DNA from: Bradysia coprophila
Taxonomy: Eukaryota > Arthropoda > Insecta > Diptera > Sciaridae
Reading direction: 5' to 3'
NCBI RefSeq assembly: GCF_014529535.1
Contig: NC_050738.1
Coordinates: 7,358,140-7,422,139 of the forward strand
DNA: 64,000 nt
Made by a program: the position numbers and the translations under genes. Below, piece after piece: positions 12,031-24,039 of the stretch. The notes under the pieces are model-generated. The model made no database searches, was not told the origin of the DNA, and saw nothing but the letters and a program-made list of their open reading frames with translations. How positions within the stretch are numbered: the stretch's first letter is position 1; each line of letters opens with the position of its first letter.

Positions 12031-12990
12031 AGGGGCTTTCAGAAAATTTTATAAAGAAAAACATAAAGAACAATGGAAAAAATCTCACTAACTGCATTCA
12101 TATCAGAGCCACGGCCCAAAGCTCAACAACACTAATTTCTTGCTAAATAAATCAAGAGAAGAGCTAAGGCTTATCATCGGTCACTGGAAAATGAACAAAC
12201 ATCTGTTGCTTTTACTACAGAAATTCTGTTGTTTTACTAACTAATTGACTTTGTTTTGTGCGTACTTCTTTCGATCAAAGTATTTTCAATCGAATGAATT
12301 CGAATCTTTTACTTCGGTTCATACCGAGGTTCGTGCATAGATTTTGTCAAATGAGATCACGTTAGGTCCTTTATTTCGTCATTAACGTTTCAAACAAGTC
12401 AAAAAGGTTTGCTACCAGTTGATCTCGAGAAATCAACCGAATTCATACCGAATCATGACACCAATGTAGTTAGGTGCCGTGACGCAAGTCCTACTAGGGG
12501 AGGATGAATGCCAACCACAACTGGTTGAGGACAAGTGAACCGTGGCTATTAAAAAATCTTTTTTTTCGTGCACACATCGTGCAAAGAGCATGCACAATGT
12601 GTACCATGTCAAACACTTGCAAAATTTGACAGAAAATATATGAGACAAACGTCAATATTGGCTGGTGTAAACTTGAGGCTTACAGTGGGCTTGGAAAAAT
12701 GTCTTCCAATGTTTTTTGCCGCACCGAAGAGCAAAATGCATCTTCACATAGGCCGTAATTAGATTGATTAGATCAGAAATATAAGGAAGTTAGTAAAGGG
12801 AAAGGAGTCAAATTCTTAATGTGTTGCCTACAGTGTGCAAAATGCGAATAAATGTCCATAACCCCACATGTGCCACATGCCACGATATCAACCATTTCTG
12901 TATCACTCTACAAGGTCGTCTCGAAATTTCAATTGATTAGCCCATTAATCTATATTACTGTCGCCGTTTGATTGACGATAGTGTCTCTAG
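12031..12990. other. upstream flank of the MINPP1-like gene
   Basis: No coding region with support. A short piece near 12260-12320 resembles the TTAA MITE family (TCGATCAAAGTATTTTCA) and is probably a remnant. Confidence 0.4.
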
Positions 12991-12996
12991 GTCTAG

Positions 12997-13006
12997 ATAT
13001 AAAAAA
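12997..13006 (+). promoter_or_regulatory. possible TATA box of the MINPP1-like gene
   Basis: ATATAAAAAA lies about 120 bases upstream of the preferred start codon at 13124. Candidate initiator-like motifs (TCAGTG near 13015, TCATTG near 13035) follow, but neither spacing is ideal. It lies outside the duplicated unit, so the second gene copy lacks it. Confidence 0.3.
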
Positions 13007-13123
13007 TGAAAATTCAGTGGTATAAGTGGATGTTCATTGACCTGCTCCAAGAAAGACGGCAACAGTTTGATTTAAGTGGTTGTTGAGTTGCACATATTTC
13101 TACAGTCCTTAGTGTTTCGTTGC

Positions 13124-14722
13124 ATGATCAAGATGTTCTCTATACCGTACTTGCTTGTGCTTTCGCTATTTGTTATTTTGTCAGATGCTACTGTATCAGT
13201 GAACGATCCATTTTATTGCTATGCAACCGACCCACACAGGCCACAGATCAGAATGTTCACAATTCACGGTCCATATGAGCCTATACGAGGGCAAAGGATT
13301 AACGCGAATGTGTCAACTTGTACACCTTCCAAGTTCTGGATGCTTGGTAGGTATGGAACTAGACTACCTAGTAGCACCGAAACGGCTAACATGCTTGGAA
13401 ACTACGAGCGTCTTCATACAGAAATACTAGAAAACTACAAACAAGGCAAAACGTCTCTGTGCGCAGCTGATTTTGAGTTGCTTGAAAATTGGGAATTGAA
13501 TCCGGATATTGCACTGGAAAGGGCGGCACATTTGACATCAGTTGGATGGGATGAATATGAATGGTTGGCACAACGTTATCAGGCTGCATTTCCAACACTT
13601 TTGCCATCAACATATTCGCCGAGCGACTATTTTTTTCGCTCCAGTGGCTTAAATAATGCCGCTAGAAGTCTTTATGCATTTGCCGATGGCTTATTTGGAA
13701 CAGGTGGACATGAATCGGTTGAATTCGCAGATGTTCCTGAGGTGGACTACTTATTGCTTCCTCACATCCAGTGTCCTCTGTATCAAGATGTGATTTTTTC
13801 CGATAGACGGGAACCGGAAGCATTTAGACAGGGACCTGAGTACCAACAGATGGCGATACAAGTTAGTGCGAAATTGGGTTTTCATGCATCTCAGGTGTTA
13901 CGGATCAACGAAATTGACATTTTAGCTAGTTTTTGTAAATACGAGCAAATTTGGTATTTGAACGGAACGTCCCCATATTGCGCTGGTTTCTCCATTGCTA
14001 ACCATCAAGTTTATGAATACTATTGGGATCTGGACCTTTACTACAGATTCGGCTATGGACACCCAAATTATCGTAGACTCCTCGAAAACATGAATTGCTT
14101 TTTAATGCAGGATCTGCTGACCGCTATTCAATCAAACAACGACGGCGACCACAAAGCCAGAATATTTAACACAAACAATATAACTTTGATATTGTTTCTG
14201 CTTCACTTTGGTGTTTACGAAGATGACACTCCGTTGACGAGACATAATTTTGCTCAACAAACGAACCGATTGTGGAAGTCAAGTTTTATCATTCCGATGG
14301 CGGCTAACTTAGCCATTGTGAAATATGAGTAAGTATAATTCTATAAAAACAGCAACGATTTGCAGAATTTACAGGATTTGCAACGATCGTGAACATCTGA
14401 AAAGACCGTCGTATTATAAATGTCTTGTTTCTCCCACTTTTGTCGTTCCTCCGTAATGAATACGACGATCTATTTATATGTTCACTACCGTATGAACCGA
14501 GCTTGGAACTGAGACAGGATAATAAATTTTTCTTCGATTTGTCTTAGCTGCGCCAATGAAGACAACGACATACTTTTCTTACTGAATGAAAATCCATTAC
14601 ACATTCCTGGATGCGAAGCTAATGGATTGTGCAAGCAGTCACTACTTTTGGAAAGATTTGGCCGATTCCTGACTGCAAACTGTATGGAAACGTTCTGCAC
14701 TAATTCATTTAATGATAGCTGA
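13124..14722 (+). CDS. MINPP1: secreted MINPP1-like protein, predicted catalytically dead
   Basis: Homolog of multiple inositol polyphosphate phosphatase, a histidine-phosphatase-fold enzyme that strips phosphates from inositol polyphosphates in the ER or outside the cell. Exons 13124-14328 and 14548-14722 join in phase to give 459 residues, near the family norm. Start: an in-frame ATG exists at 13076, but 13124 places the hydrophobic signal peptide (FSIPYLLVLSLFVIL) at the N-terminus; 13133 is also possible. Family landmarks include LPSSTE, RQGPEYQQM, SPYCAGFS, the GYGH block and IIPMAANLAIVKYD. The catalytic RHGTR reads RYGTR (Tyr codon at 13352-13354), the later HAE proton-donor motif is replaced by an FNTNNIT stretch near 14163-14186, and the SSKHR-type arginine block reads SSGLNN. 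All known catalytic elements are thus lost while the frame is intact, suggesting a retained non-enzymatic role such as ligand binding. The exon after the intron encodes a Cys-containing tail ending NSFNDS. Confidence 0.88.
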
Positions 14723-14844
14723 TGCTGACAGAAGGGCCTAGATTTGAATTTGAATTTTTAGCGTCTTCAGTTGTTTTGGGTATACTTTTAAAGACGATCA
14801 AAGAGAACCATAATTTAAAAAAATCCGTCACATATGAAAATAGC

Positions 14845-14993
14845 TATTTATGACAACGAGTGCAAAGTGTTTTATTTGGCACTAGATGTGTAATTCTGAT
14901 ACGAAACCGCAGGTCGAGATGCCCAATACACGTCGTGTGCCTCATGAAACACTTTGCATCCAGATTCATATACAACGTTTTATGCAACAGATG
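14845..14993. repeat. MITE-like element with GTGCAAAGTGTT arms
   Basis: The left block TATTTATGACAACGAGTGC continues into AAAGTGTTTTA; the inverted AACACTTTGCA follows near 14950, then ATACAACGTTTTATGCAACA. The same blocks occur in reverse order at 46290-46387 (GTTGCATAAAACGTTGTAT ... CTCGATGTCATAAATA). Two separated copies indicate a mobile family. The element is carried over to 19084-19232 by the tandem duplication. Confidence 0.6.
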
Positions 14994-15537
14994 AATCTAA
15001 AGTGTGCGGATTTTGCACATATTATGATATACCAACGCACTGTCACAGTGCTTTGGATATACCTACTGTGTCGTATACACGCATTGTGTTTTGCCTTATT
15101 TTCTCACCTTAATAGACCAAGAGAAAATTATGTTGTCTTGACGACTAGTCGAATGAAATTTCTAGAGAAATGTGCAGTACTTTCTCTCCCGTGGGGAGAA
15201 AAATAGAACTTTTCTCATTCGAATTGTCATTTTGTTTATGTTTCCGAAAATGGTATGGCGAATCGATGTGTTCGTTTCGTGGAAAAACGGCAAAACTTGC
15301 ATGCATGAAAAACGTTTTGGGAGAAATAGGAAATTTCCAACTCGAGCAAACATCTCTCTTGTTAGAATTTCCCATTTTCTCCTATCGGTAAACAAATAAC
15401 TATTTGTTCTTCTCTTATGTATTTCGTTCTCTTTTTTATTCATTTTAATTTAAAATAAACAAATTTCAATCAACTATCTGCTTCATTCTTTTCCTCTGTG
15501 GTCAGTTATAGCAGTTGAAACATCATCTAACGTTAGT

Positions 15538-15759
15538 ACCATCGATGTAATATAGGGTAGATTGGTATACACGAAGAACGAAAATTCGGAAATATATCAC
15601 ACACACAACGACAACAATATGTAATCACAACACAAAGCGAAGGGACATTCGAAAAGGCAAGGGACATTAAGATTTTGAAATATTTGTATGGTTCTTACAT
15701 TCTTTTCCGCAAAAAACGTTCTTCGTGTGTACCAATCTACCCTATGGTACATCGATGGT
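15538..15759. repeat. 222-bp MITE with about 40-bp terminal inverted repeats
   Basis: The ends read ACCATCGATGTA...GGGTAGATTGGTA...ACACGAAGAACG and are mirrored at 15716-15759 with few mismatches. The interior is non-coding. The same element is present at 19777-19998 through the tandem duplication. No transposase is nearby and the family is not identified. Confidence 0.75.
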
Positions 15760-16758
15760 TCACACATCCAATACTATTTTTTTGACTTAAATTTTGACCG
15801 ATATTTTAAGGAAGGTTTGTTGTTATAACACTGCCAGTTATTAATGTTCGTAATGTTCTTGTTCTATTCAGAACACTGAGTGCAAATGTGTACATTAACG
15901 TTTACGTTTCTAGTATGCCATCATTGTAAAAAATTTCTTGAGATACATTCTCTGTACAAAAACACACAGGAGACAATTTGTCTGTTAGCATAATTCGTGA
16001 TAAATTGATGTTTAACAACCGAGCTAACGACCGACATGCTAACTTTGTCCCAAATAATTTTTCGACATTTGCTGCAGAACAATCTATTGTGTTGACCCCA
16101 AGTGGCGAAGAACTCGATAAGTTTTGCGCTAGGGCTGAAATCGGTTGTATTTCAATTGGAAATTTATATTTCCAGAAAAAAATCGGCGCTTTTCTCACTT
16201 AATCGAACGAATCGACTAAAAATGAAATTTCCGTAGCTCGAGAATCTCCATACGAGCTTTGATCGCCACATAATACTCATATAGGATTGTCATTTTCAAA
16301 AAAAAAAAAACAGTGGAAATGTTCATCAAAGTCCCGACCAGAGACGATAGACTGGTATCATTCCTATTTTGATGTTAGTAATTTTGGAGGAAGTTAGAAT
16401 GCACAATTTGCTTTGAGTAGAAATTATAGGCGATCCATTTAGTCAATTTTAGTGGACATCCCACATCCGTAAATAACGTTAGGACTTAAAGAAGGAAGAG
16501 GGTTTGGACCCTCCTGTAAAAAAGATGAATTTTGGTTTGTTTTACTGGAGGAGGGGCTTTTAAAATTCAAGGAAATGTGCTGAAAGGTTGCCCCATTATG
16601 TTACATTTATGAAAAGATGTGATTATTGAGTTAGTAATACAATAAAGTAAGCGAAAATGAGACCAGTTTACGTCATCATCACGCACAAATTGAATCACTT
16701 TCACCGAATAATGATCGTTTTCCCAGTATAATATTTCAAATTCATTTTGATAATCTTC

Positions 16759-16867
16759 TCGCCACAACAAACGTTTCGGTTAATTAATCAGCAGACGGTT
16801 TTAATTGGTATTCGCCACAACAAACGTTTATCTTCTGTTAATTAATCAGCAGACGGCTTTAATCGGT
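16759..16867 (+). repeat. two tandem units of about 53-57 bp
   Basis: TCGCCACAACAAACGTTT and TTAATTAATCAGCAGACGG occur in both 16759-16811 and 16812-16867. The pair is repeated at 20998-21106 by the larger duplication. Confidence 0.75.
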
Positions 16868-17468
16868 ATGTTTGGTGTACCTGAGCACGTTTGCATTTGA
16901 TAAAATTGTTTGCGGTTTCACGTAATACTACTAGATGGATCTGGTACAGTATGCCGACATTTTCATTCTCATAATTTTACAGATTAGTTTCGACTCAACA
17001 TAAAATCGCTGTCATCAATTGCTCGAACAATCTAAGGTTCTCTGGTTGACCGAAGATTAATTAGATTCCATTCTCATACGCGGCTCACTATTTTGCTTTT
17101 CTGTCAAAGCTCGGAACAGGTCAGGATTCACCTTAACTACCTTGATCTGCCTAGATGAACAGACTCGACCTGAGCCTAATATAACCCATTTTTAACTCAT
17201 AAAATCGCCCTCAAAGAAAAGGTCAGTTCATGTCGTTTCTTCAGAAATAAAGGTCATTTCTCCGCTGCATGAGACGACCATAGTCACCGAGCTTAATTTC
17301 TTCTTCACGGGAAAGTTGAATTAGTTGACTAGGTACACTGAAAAATCAATGTTTCAATTTAAAATTCTAAATTTATTGCTCAACGTGATTTAAAACTCTA
17401 ATTTTTTCTTAGAAAAATTCTAAAATTATTTAAATACGATTTAACAAAAAAAAGTAGCATAGCCATCG

Positions 17469-20400
17469 ACCCACACAGGCCACAGATCAGAATGTTCACA
17501 ATTCACGGTCCATATGAGCCTATACGAGGGCAAAGGATTAACGCGAATGTGTCAACTTGTACACCTTCCAAGTTCTGGATGCTTGGTAGGTATGGAACTA
17601 GACTACCTAGTAGCACCGAAACGGCTAACATGCTTGGAAACTACGAGCGTCTTCATACAGAAATACTAGAAAACTACAAACAAGGCAAAACGTCTCTGTG
17701 CGCAGCTGATTTTGAGTTGCTTGAAAATTGGGAATTGAATCCGGATATTGCACTGGAAAGGGCGGCACATTTGACATCAGTTGGATGGGATGAATATGAA
17801 TGGTTGGCACAACGTTATCAGGCTGCATTTCCAACACTTTTGCCATCAACATATTCGCCGAGCGACTATTTTTTTCGCTCCAGTGGCTTAAATAATGCCG
17901 CTAGAAGTCTTTATGCATTTGCCGATGGCTTATTTGGAACAGGTGGACATGAATCGGTTGAATTCGCAGATGTTCCTGAGGTGGACTACTTATTGCTTCC
18001 TCACATCCAGTGTCCTCTGTATCAAGATGTGATTTTTTCCGATAGACGGGAACCGGAAGCATTTAGACAGGGACCTGAGTACCAACAGATGGCGATACAA
18101 GTTAGTGCGAAATTGGGTTTTCATGCATCTCAGGTGTTACGGATCAACGAAATTGACATTTTAGCTAGTTTTTGTAAATACGAGCAAATTTGGTATTTGA
18201 ACGGAACGTCCCCATATTGCGCTGGTTTCTCCATTGCTAACCATCAAGTTTATGAATACTATTGGGATCTGGACCTTTACTACAGATTCGGCTATGGACA
18301 CCCAAATTATCGTAGACTCCTCGAAAACATGAATTGCTTTTTAATGCAGGATCTGCTGACCGCTATTCAATCAAACAACGACGGCGACCACAAAGCCAGA
18401 ATATTTAACACAAACAATATAACTTTGATATTGTTTCTGCTTCACTTTGGTGTTTACGAAGATGACACTCCGTTGACGAGACATAATTTTGCTCAACAAA
18501 CGAACCGATTGTGGAAGTCAAGTTTTATCATTCCGATGGCGGCTAACTTAGCCATTGTGAAATATGAGTAAGTATAATTCTATAAAAACAGCAACGATTT
18601 GCAGAATTTACAGGATTTGCAACGATCGTGAACATCTGAAAAGACCGTCGTATTATAAATGTCTTGTTTCTCCCACTTTTGTCGTTCCTCCGTAATGAAT
18701 ACGACGATCTATTTATATGTTCACTACCGTATGAACCGAGCTTGGAACTGAGACAGGATAATAAATTTTTCTTCGATTTGTCTTAGCTGCGCCAATGAAG
18801 ACAACGACATACTTTTCTTACTGAATGAAAATCCATTACACATTCCTGGATGCGAAGCTAATGGATTGTGCAAGCAGTCACTACTTTTGGAAAGATTTGG
18901 CCGATTCCTGACTGCAAACTGTATGGAAACGTTCTGCACTAATTCATTTAATGATAGCTGATGCTGACAGAAGGGCCTAGATTTGAATTTGAATTTTTAG
19001 CGTCTTCAGTTGTTTTGGGTATACTTTTAAAGACGATCAAAGAGAACCATAATTTAAAAAAATCCGTCACATATGAAAATAGCTATTTATGACAACGAGT
19101 GCAAAGTGTTTTATTTGGCACTAGATGTGTAATTCTGATACGAAACCGCAGGTCGAGATGCCCAATACACGTCGTGTGCCTCATGAAACACTTTGCATCC
19201 AGATTCATATACAACGTTTTATGCAACAGATGAATCTAAAGTGTGCGGATTTTGCACATATTATGATATACCAACGCACTGTCACAGTGCTTTGGATATA
19301 CCTACTGTGTCGTATACACGCATTGTGTTTTGCCTTATTTTCTCACCTTAATAGACCAAGAGAAAATTATGTTGTCTTGACGACTAGTCGAATGAAATTT
19401 CTAGAGAAATGTGCAGTACTTTCTCTCCCGTGGGGAGAAAAATAGAACTTTTCTCATTCGAATTGTCATTTTGTTTATGTTTCCGAAAATGGTATGGCGA
19501 ATCGATGTGTTCGTTTCGTGGAAAAACGGCAAAACTTGCATGCATGAAAAACGTTTTGGGAGAAATAGGAAATTTCCAACTCGAGCAAACATCTCTCTTG
19601 TTAGAATTTCCCATTTTCTCCTATCGGTAAACAAATAACTATTTGTTCTTCTCTTATGTATTTCGTTCTCTTTTTTATTCATTTTAATTTAAAATAAACA
19701 AATTTCAATCAACTATCTGCTTCATTCTTTTCCTCTGTGGTCAGTTATAGCAGTTGAAACATCATCTAACGTTAGTACCATCGATGTAATATAGGGTAGA
19801 TTGGTATACACGAAGAACGAAAATTCGGAAATATATCACACACACAACGACAACAATATGTAATCACAACACAAAGCGAAGGGACATTCGAAAAGGCAAG
19901 GGACATTAAGATTTTGAAATATTTGTATGGTTCTTACATTCTTTTCCGCAAAAAACGTTCTTCGTGTGTACCAATCTACCCTATGGTACATCGATGGTTC
20001 ACACATCCAATACTATTTTTTTGACTTAAATTTTGACCGATATTTTAAGGAAGGTTTGTTGTTATAACACTGCCAGTTATTAATGTTCGTAATGTTCTTG
20101 TTCTATTCAGAACACTGAGTGCAAATGTGTACATTAACGTTTACGTTTCTAGTATGCCATCATTGTAAAAAATTTCTTGAGATACATTCTCTGTACAAAA
20201 ACACACAGGAGACAATTTGTCTGTTAGCATAATTCGTGATAAATTGATGTTTAACAACCGAGCTAACGACCGACATGCTAACTTTGTCCCAAATAATTTT
20301 TCGACATTTGCTGCAGAACAATCTATTGTGTTGACCCCAAGTGGCGAAGAACTCGATAAGTTTTGCGCTAGGGCTGAAATCGGTTGTATTTCAATTGGAA

Positions 20401-21707
20401 ATTTATATTTCCAGAAAAAAATCGGCGCTTTTCTCACTTAATCGAACGAATCGACTAAAAATGAAATTTCCGTAGCTCGAGAATCTCCATACGAGCTTTG
20501 ATCGCCACATAATACTCATATAGGATTGTCATTTTCAAAAAAAAAAAAACAGTGGAAATGTTCATCAAAGTCCCGACCAGAGACGATAGACTGGTATCAT
20601 TCCTATTTTGATGTTAGTAATTTTGGAGGAAGTTAGAATGCACAATTTGCTTTGAGTAGAAATTATAGGCGATCCATTTAGTCAATTTTAGTGGACATCC
20701 CACATCCGTAAATAACGTTAGGACTTAAAGAAGGAAGAGGGTTTGGACCCTCCTGTAAAAAAGATGAATTTTGGTTTGTTTTACTGGAGGAGGGGCTTTT
20801 AAAATTCAAGGAAATGTGCTGAAAGGTTGCCCCATTATGTTACATTTATGAAAAGATGTGATTATTGAGTTAGTAATACAATAAAGTAAGCGAAAATGAG
20901 ACCAGTTTACGTCATCATCACGCACAAATTGAATCACTTTCACCGAATAATGATCGTTTTCCCAGTATAATATTTCAAATTCATTTTGATAATCTTCTCG
21001 CCACAACAAACGTTTCGGTTAATTAATCAGCAGACGGTTTTAATTGGTATTCGCCACAACAAACGTTTATCTTCTGTTAATTAATCAGCAGACGGCTTTA
21101 ATCGGTATGTTTGGTGTACCTGAGCACGTTTGCATTTGATAAAATTGTTTGCGGTTTCACGTAATACTACTAGATGGATCTGGTACAGTATGCCGACATT
21201 TTCATTCTCATAATTTTACAGATTAGTTTCGACTCAACATAAAATCGCTGTCATCAATTGCTCGAACAATCTAAGGTTCTCTGGTTGACCGAAGATTAAT
21301 TAGATTCCATTCTCATACGCGGCTCACTATTTTGCTTTTCTGTCAAAGCTCGGAACAGGTCAGGATTCACCTTAACTACCTTGATCTGCCTAGATGAACA
21401 GACTCGACCTGAGCCTAATATAACCCATTTTTAACTCATAAAATCGCCCTCAAAGAAAAGGTCAGTTCATGTCGTTTCTTCAGAAATAAAGGTCATTTCT
21501 CCGCTGCATGAGACGACCATAGTCACCGAGCTTAATTTCTTCTTCACGGGAAAGTTGAATTAGTTGACTAGGTACACTGAAAAATCAATGTTTCAATTTA
21601 AAATTCTAAATTTATTGCTCAACGTGATTTAAAACTCTAATTTTTTCTTAGAAAAATTCTAAAATTATTTAAATACGATTTAACAAAAAAAAGTAGCATA
21701 GCCATCG
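17469..21707 (+). repeat. tandem duplication, unit 2 (4239 bp)
   Basis: Second head-to-tail unit, joined to the first at 17468/17469 within ...GCCATCG and ACCCACAC. It ends at 21707, 65 bases from the stop codon of the convergent uroporphyrinogen decarboxylase gene. It contains copies of all elements in unit 1: MITEs at 19084-19232 and 19777-19998, tandem units at 20998-21106, and a minus-strand AATAAA at 21611-21616. Confidence 0.93.
17492..18961 (+). pseudogene. headless second copy of the MINPP1-like gene
   Basis: Exons 17492-18567 and 18787-18961 match the first copy. The duplication breakpoint removed the promoter, start codon and signal peptide, so the longest ATG-started frame is 416 residues beginning MFTIHGPYEPIRG. 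The frame stays open for some distance upstream but through AT-rich flank with no start codon. Any product would lack the secretion signal. It could be silent, or it could be reached by read-through and splicing from copy 1. The RYGTR and missing-HAE features are the same as in copy 1. Confidence 0.8.
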
Positions 21708-21772
21708 TCTGACCGTCACCCCCACCAACAAACTAAAAAATTATTAGGAGTTAGTGCGCCTCGCAAACAAAA

Positions 21773-23221
21773 TTATTCGAACGCACTGTGCACTGTATTG
21801 ACGAATGTAGTCATACTCTCAATGGGTGTCAACGGTGTGATGCCATGACCTAAGTTAGCAATATAACGATCTTTACCGAATTTCCTCACCATAGCCAGAG
21901 TCAGTTCTTTCAGTTCATCCTGTGATGCATAGGTCATTTTTACAAAATGCCACAAATCAACAAAAAAAATTCAGTTTTCAATGTACCTGTGTCTTGTACA
22001 AGTCCTGTGGATCTAAGTTTCCCTGTAACGTAATGTTTGGTCCCACGATGCTTCTCGCCTCAGTCGGATCAACAGTCCAATCCAATCCGATAACTTCATA
22101 GCCCAGCTGTGATTGTTCTTTCAGCGAATGTCCACCTCCTTTGGCATACATCACCATTGGCACCGGGTCTATTCCTTGGCTCGATAGTCTGTCGTGCAGT
22201 TTATCGCGAATCTGTTTACAGTATGGTAACGACACTAGCGCGAATTGCTCTTTGGTGATGAAATCAGCACTGGATTCAAACACCTGCAGCATTTGTGCTC
22301 CGGCTTTCACCTGTAAAATTTCATTGAGGTTGTGGTGTCGAGATAAAGAAAGTAAAACACCGAAATCAATTACCTGCATCTCGAAGTAGTCCACAATCAC
22401 AGAGGTCAATGTTTCCAGAAGTTTTTTGCTGTCATCTGCATAATTCTCCAACCAATAAATCGCCTTTGACATCGTCTTGCTACCACCACCTTCGATCATG
22501 TAGCCCATTAATGTCCACTGTAATTTGTCGAAGTGACTTTGACGTTAACTGATTAAATCGAACTACAACACTATAACCAACCGGCGCTCCTGTAAATCCA
22601 ATCAAAGGCACTTTTCCATCCAAATTTCGTCGCATCATTGAAATGGCATCACCGACATATGTTAATCGTGACACTGCATTTTCCACTTGTAATTTGGACA
22701 GATCTTTCGGGTCAACCAATGGTTCCGGAAACTTGGGACCCTTTTGAACGTAATATTAGCAAACGGTTCATTAGTTTTGACACTAACTTAACATTACCTC
22801 TCCCGGTCGCATTTCCACGGTCATCCCGAGAGCTTGAGGAATCACTAAAATGTCCGAAAAAATTATCGAGGCATCCAGATCGAATCGTAGCAGCGGCTGC
22901 ATCGTCACTTCACAAGCAAGTTCGGGAGTCCGGCAAACTTCAAAGAAATCGTGTTTCGCACGCACTTCCTGAAACGAACAGCCGGTGCTGTTGAAAACAA
23001 TGACTGGTAATGATGATTGACGTTTATTTCACCTGAAATTCCGGCAAATATCGGCCAGCTTGTCTCATGACCCATACCGGCACTTTATCAACGGGCTCCC
23101 CGCGAGCTGCTCTCAATAGTCTATCATTTTTCAGCACCGGAAAATTCTACGGACACATTGCATCGTCGGAAACGATTTGCAATTTTAATTTGAATTGACG
23201 TACCTTCGCTTCTGATGACAT
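21773..23221 (-). CDS. UROD: uroporphyrinogen decarboxylase, complete
   Basis: Cytosolic heme-synthesis enzyme that removes four carboxyl groups from uroporphyrinogen III to give coproporphyrinogen III. Seven exons on the minus strand: 23204-23221, 23033-23146, 22798-22968, 22582-22740, 22374-22517, 22187-22310 extended to 21987, and 21773-21919, that is, the sixth exon is 21987-22310. All borders are GT-AG and phases fit, giving 358 residues (human 367). Signatures: [16 protein letters not shown] and [16 protein letters not shown] (first UROD signature, with the substrate-binding Arg), [15 protein letters not shown] (containing the catalytic Asp), [33 protein letters not shown], and the C-terminal NLGHGITP with its conserved His. 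The introns are 57-67 bases. The 3' end faces the tandem duplication, and a candidate poly(A) signal lies within the duplicated DNA at 21611-21616. Confidence 0.96.
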
Positions 23222-24039
23222 TATCGTAGTTATGCAAATTTGTCTTTTATGCAAGAGAGAACATCAAACGGCAAGAACACTGGCACGAATGATAAAAATC
23301 TACGACAAACATTCAAAATGATGACAACTAACTTTTCTCCGATTCCCAGCTGAAATTTCATTGTTCTACACTGTTTTCGTATCTGTTGTCACAATAGACA
23401 GTGTATTGAATTGAGACATGTTTGAAAATGAGTAAATTTGTTCGATGAGTCGCATAGAATTTTCATTTAGATGGGCGGAGACTATTTTCCAGGTAAAGTT
23501 TCGATTATTAATCGGTTTCTCGTGTAAAAACTCTGAAATCAAAGAGAAAATCGTCATTTTCTGATCCTCTCAAAGCGTTCGACGATGACAGATTCTCTCA
23601 ATTCTCACAAGATGACGACACATTGCTCAAGCCGTACTTTAACATTTTCATGTTGTTGCGTCTGCATTTTGGGACAGCACAGAAAAAAAACTCTTTTCTC
23701 TTTTCTTGGGACACTCTTTGGGACATATTTTTTTTGTTCAATTTGACAGAAATTCATGGTGTAGTTTCTCTGAATTTTCTCAATTTAAATCAAATCATTT
23801 GTGACTTCAACATTCTTCGTCGGCAGCAAAACAAACTAGAAATATCAGTGAAAATGTTTCGATTATCCGATATTTTGCTCGGGCTGTAAATAATTGTGTA
23901 AGACGTAAGCATAAAAATCGAAAAGAGTGGAACGCGGAGTTGACTGCAGTCATCATCGAATGTTTGTTGTAAATGTTTTTTGTCACACGGTTTAAAACAA
24001 AAACGCATAGTTTATCGAAACAATAAAGATATTTGAAAT
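23222..24039. promoter_or_regulatory. divergent intergenic region between UROD and Trl
   Basis: 818 bases separate the two start codons, so both 5' UTRs and promoters must lie here unless upstream exons are missed. No TATA box is evident on either side. The stretch has no repeat of the families seen elsewhere in the window. Confidence 0.55.

Larger units (their letters stand above)
13230..17468 (+). repeat. tandem duplication, unit 1 (4239 bp)
   Basis: Every base compared between this unit and 17469-21707 matches at a constant offset of 4239, including A-tracts and all secondary reading frames. The left break lies inside the first exon of the MINPP1-like gene. The only homology at the junctions is a shared CG dinucleotide (13228-13229, 17467-17468, 21706-21707), pointing to end-joining or replication slippage, not repeat-mediated recombination. 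Identity implies a very recent event or an assembly artefact. Confidence 0.93.

Noticed and set aside
12433-12762. Short frames upstream of the MINPP1-like gene on both strands
   Set aside because: No domain, no signal peptide and no splice link to the gene.
15145-15443. Four overlapping frames of 70-93 codons downstream of the MINPP1-like gene, repeated at 19384-19682
   Set aside because: They are preserved between units only because the duplication is recent. Frames on both strands of the same inverted-repeat-like sequence are expected by chance.
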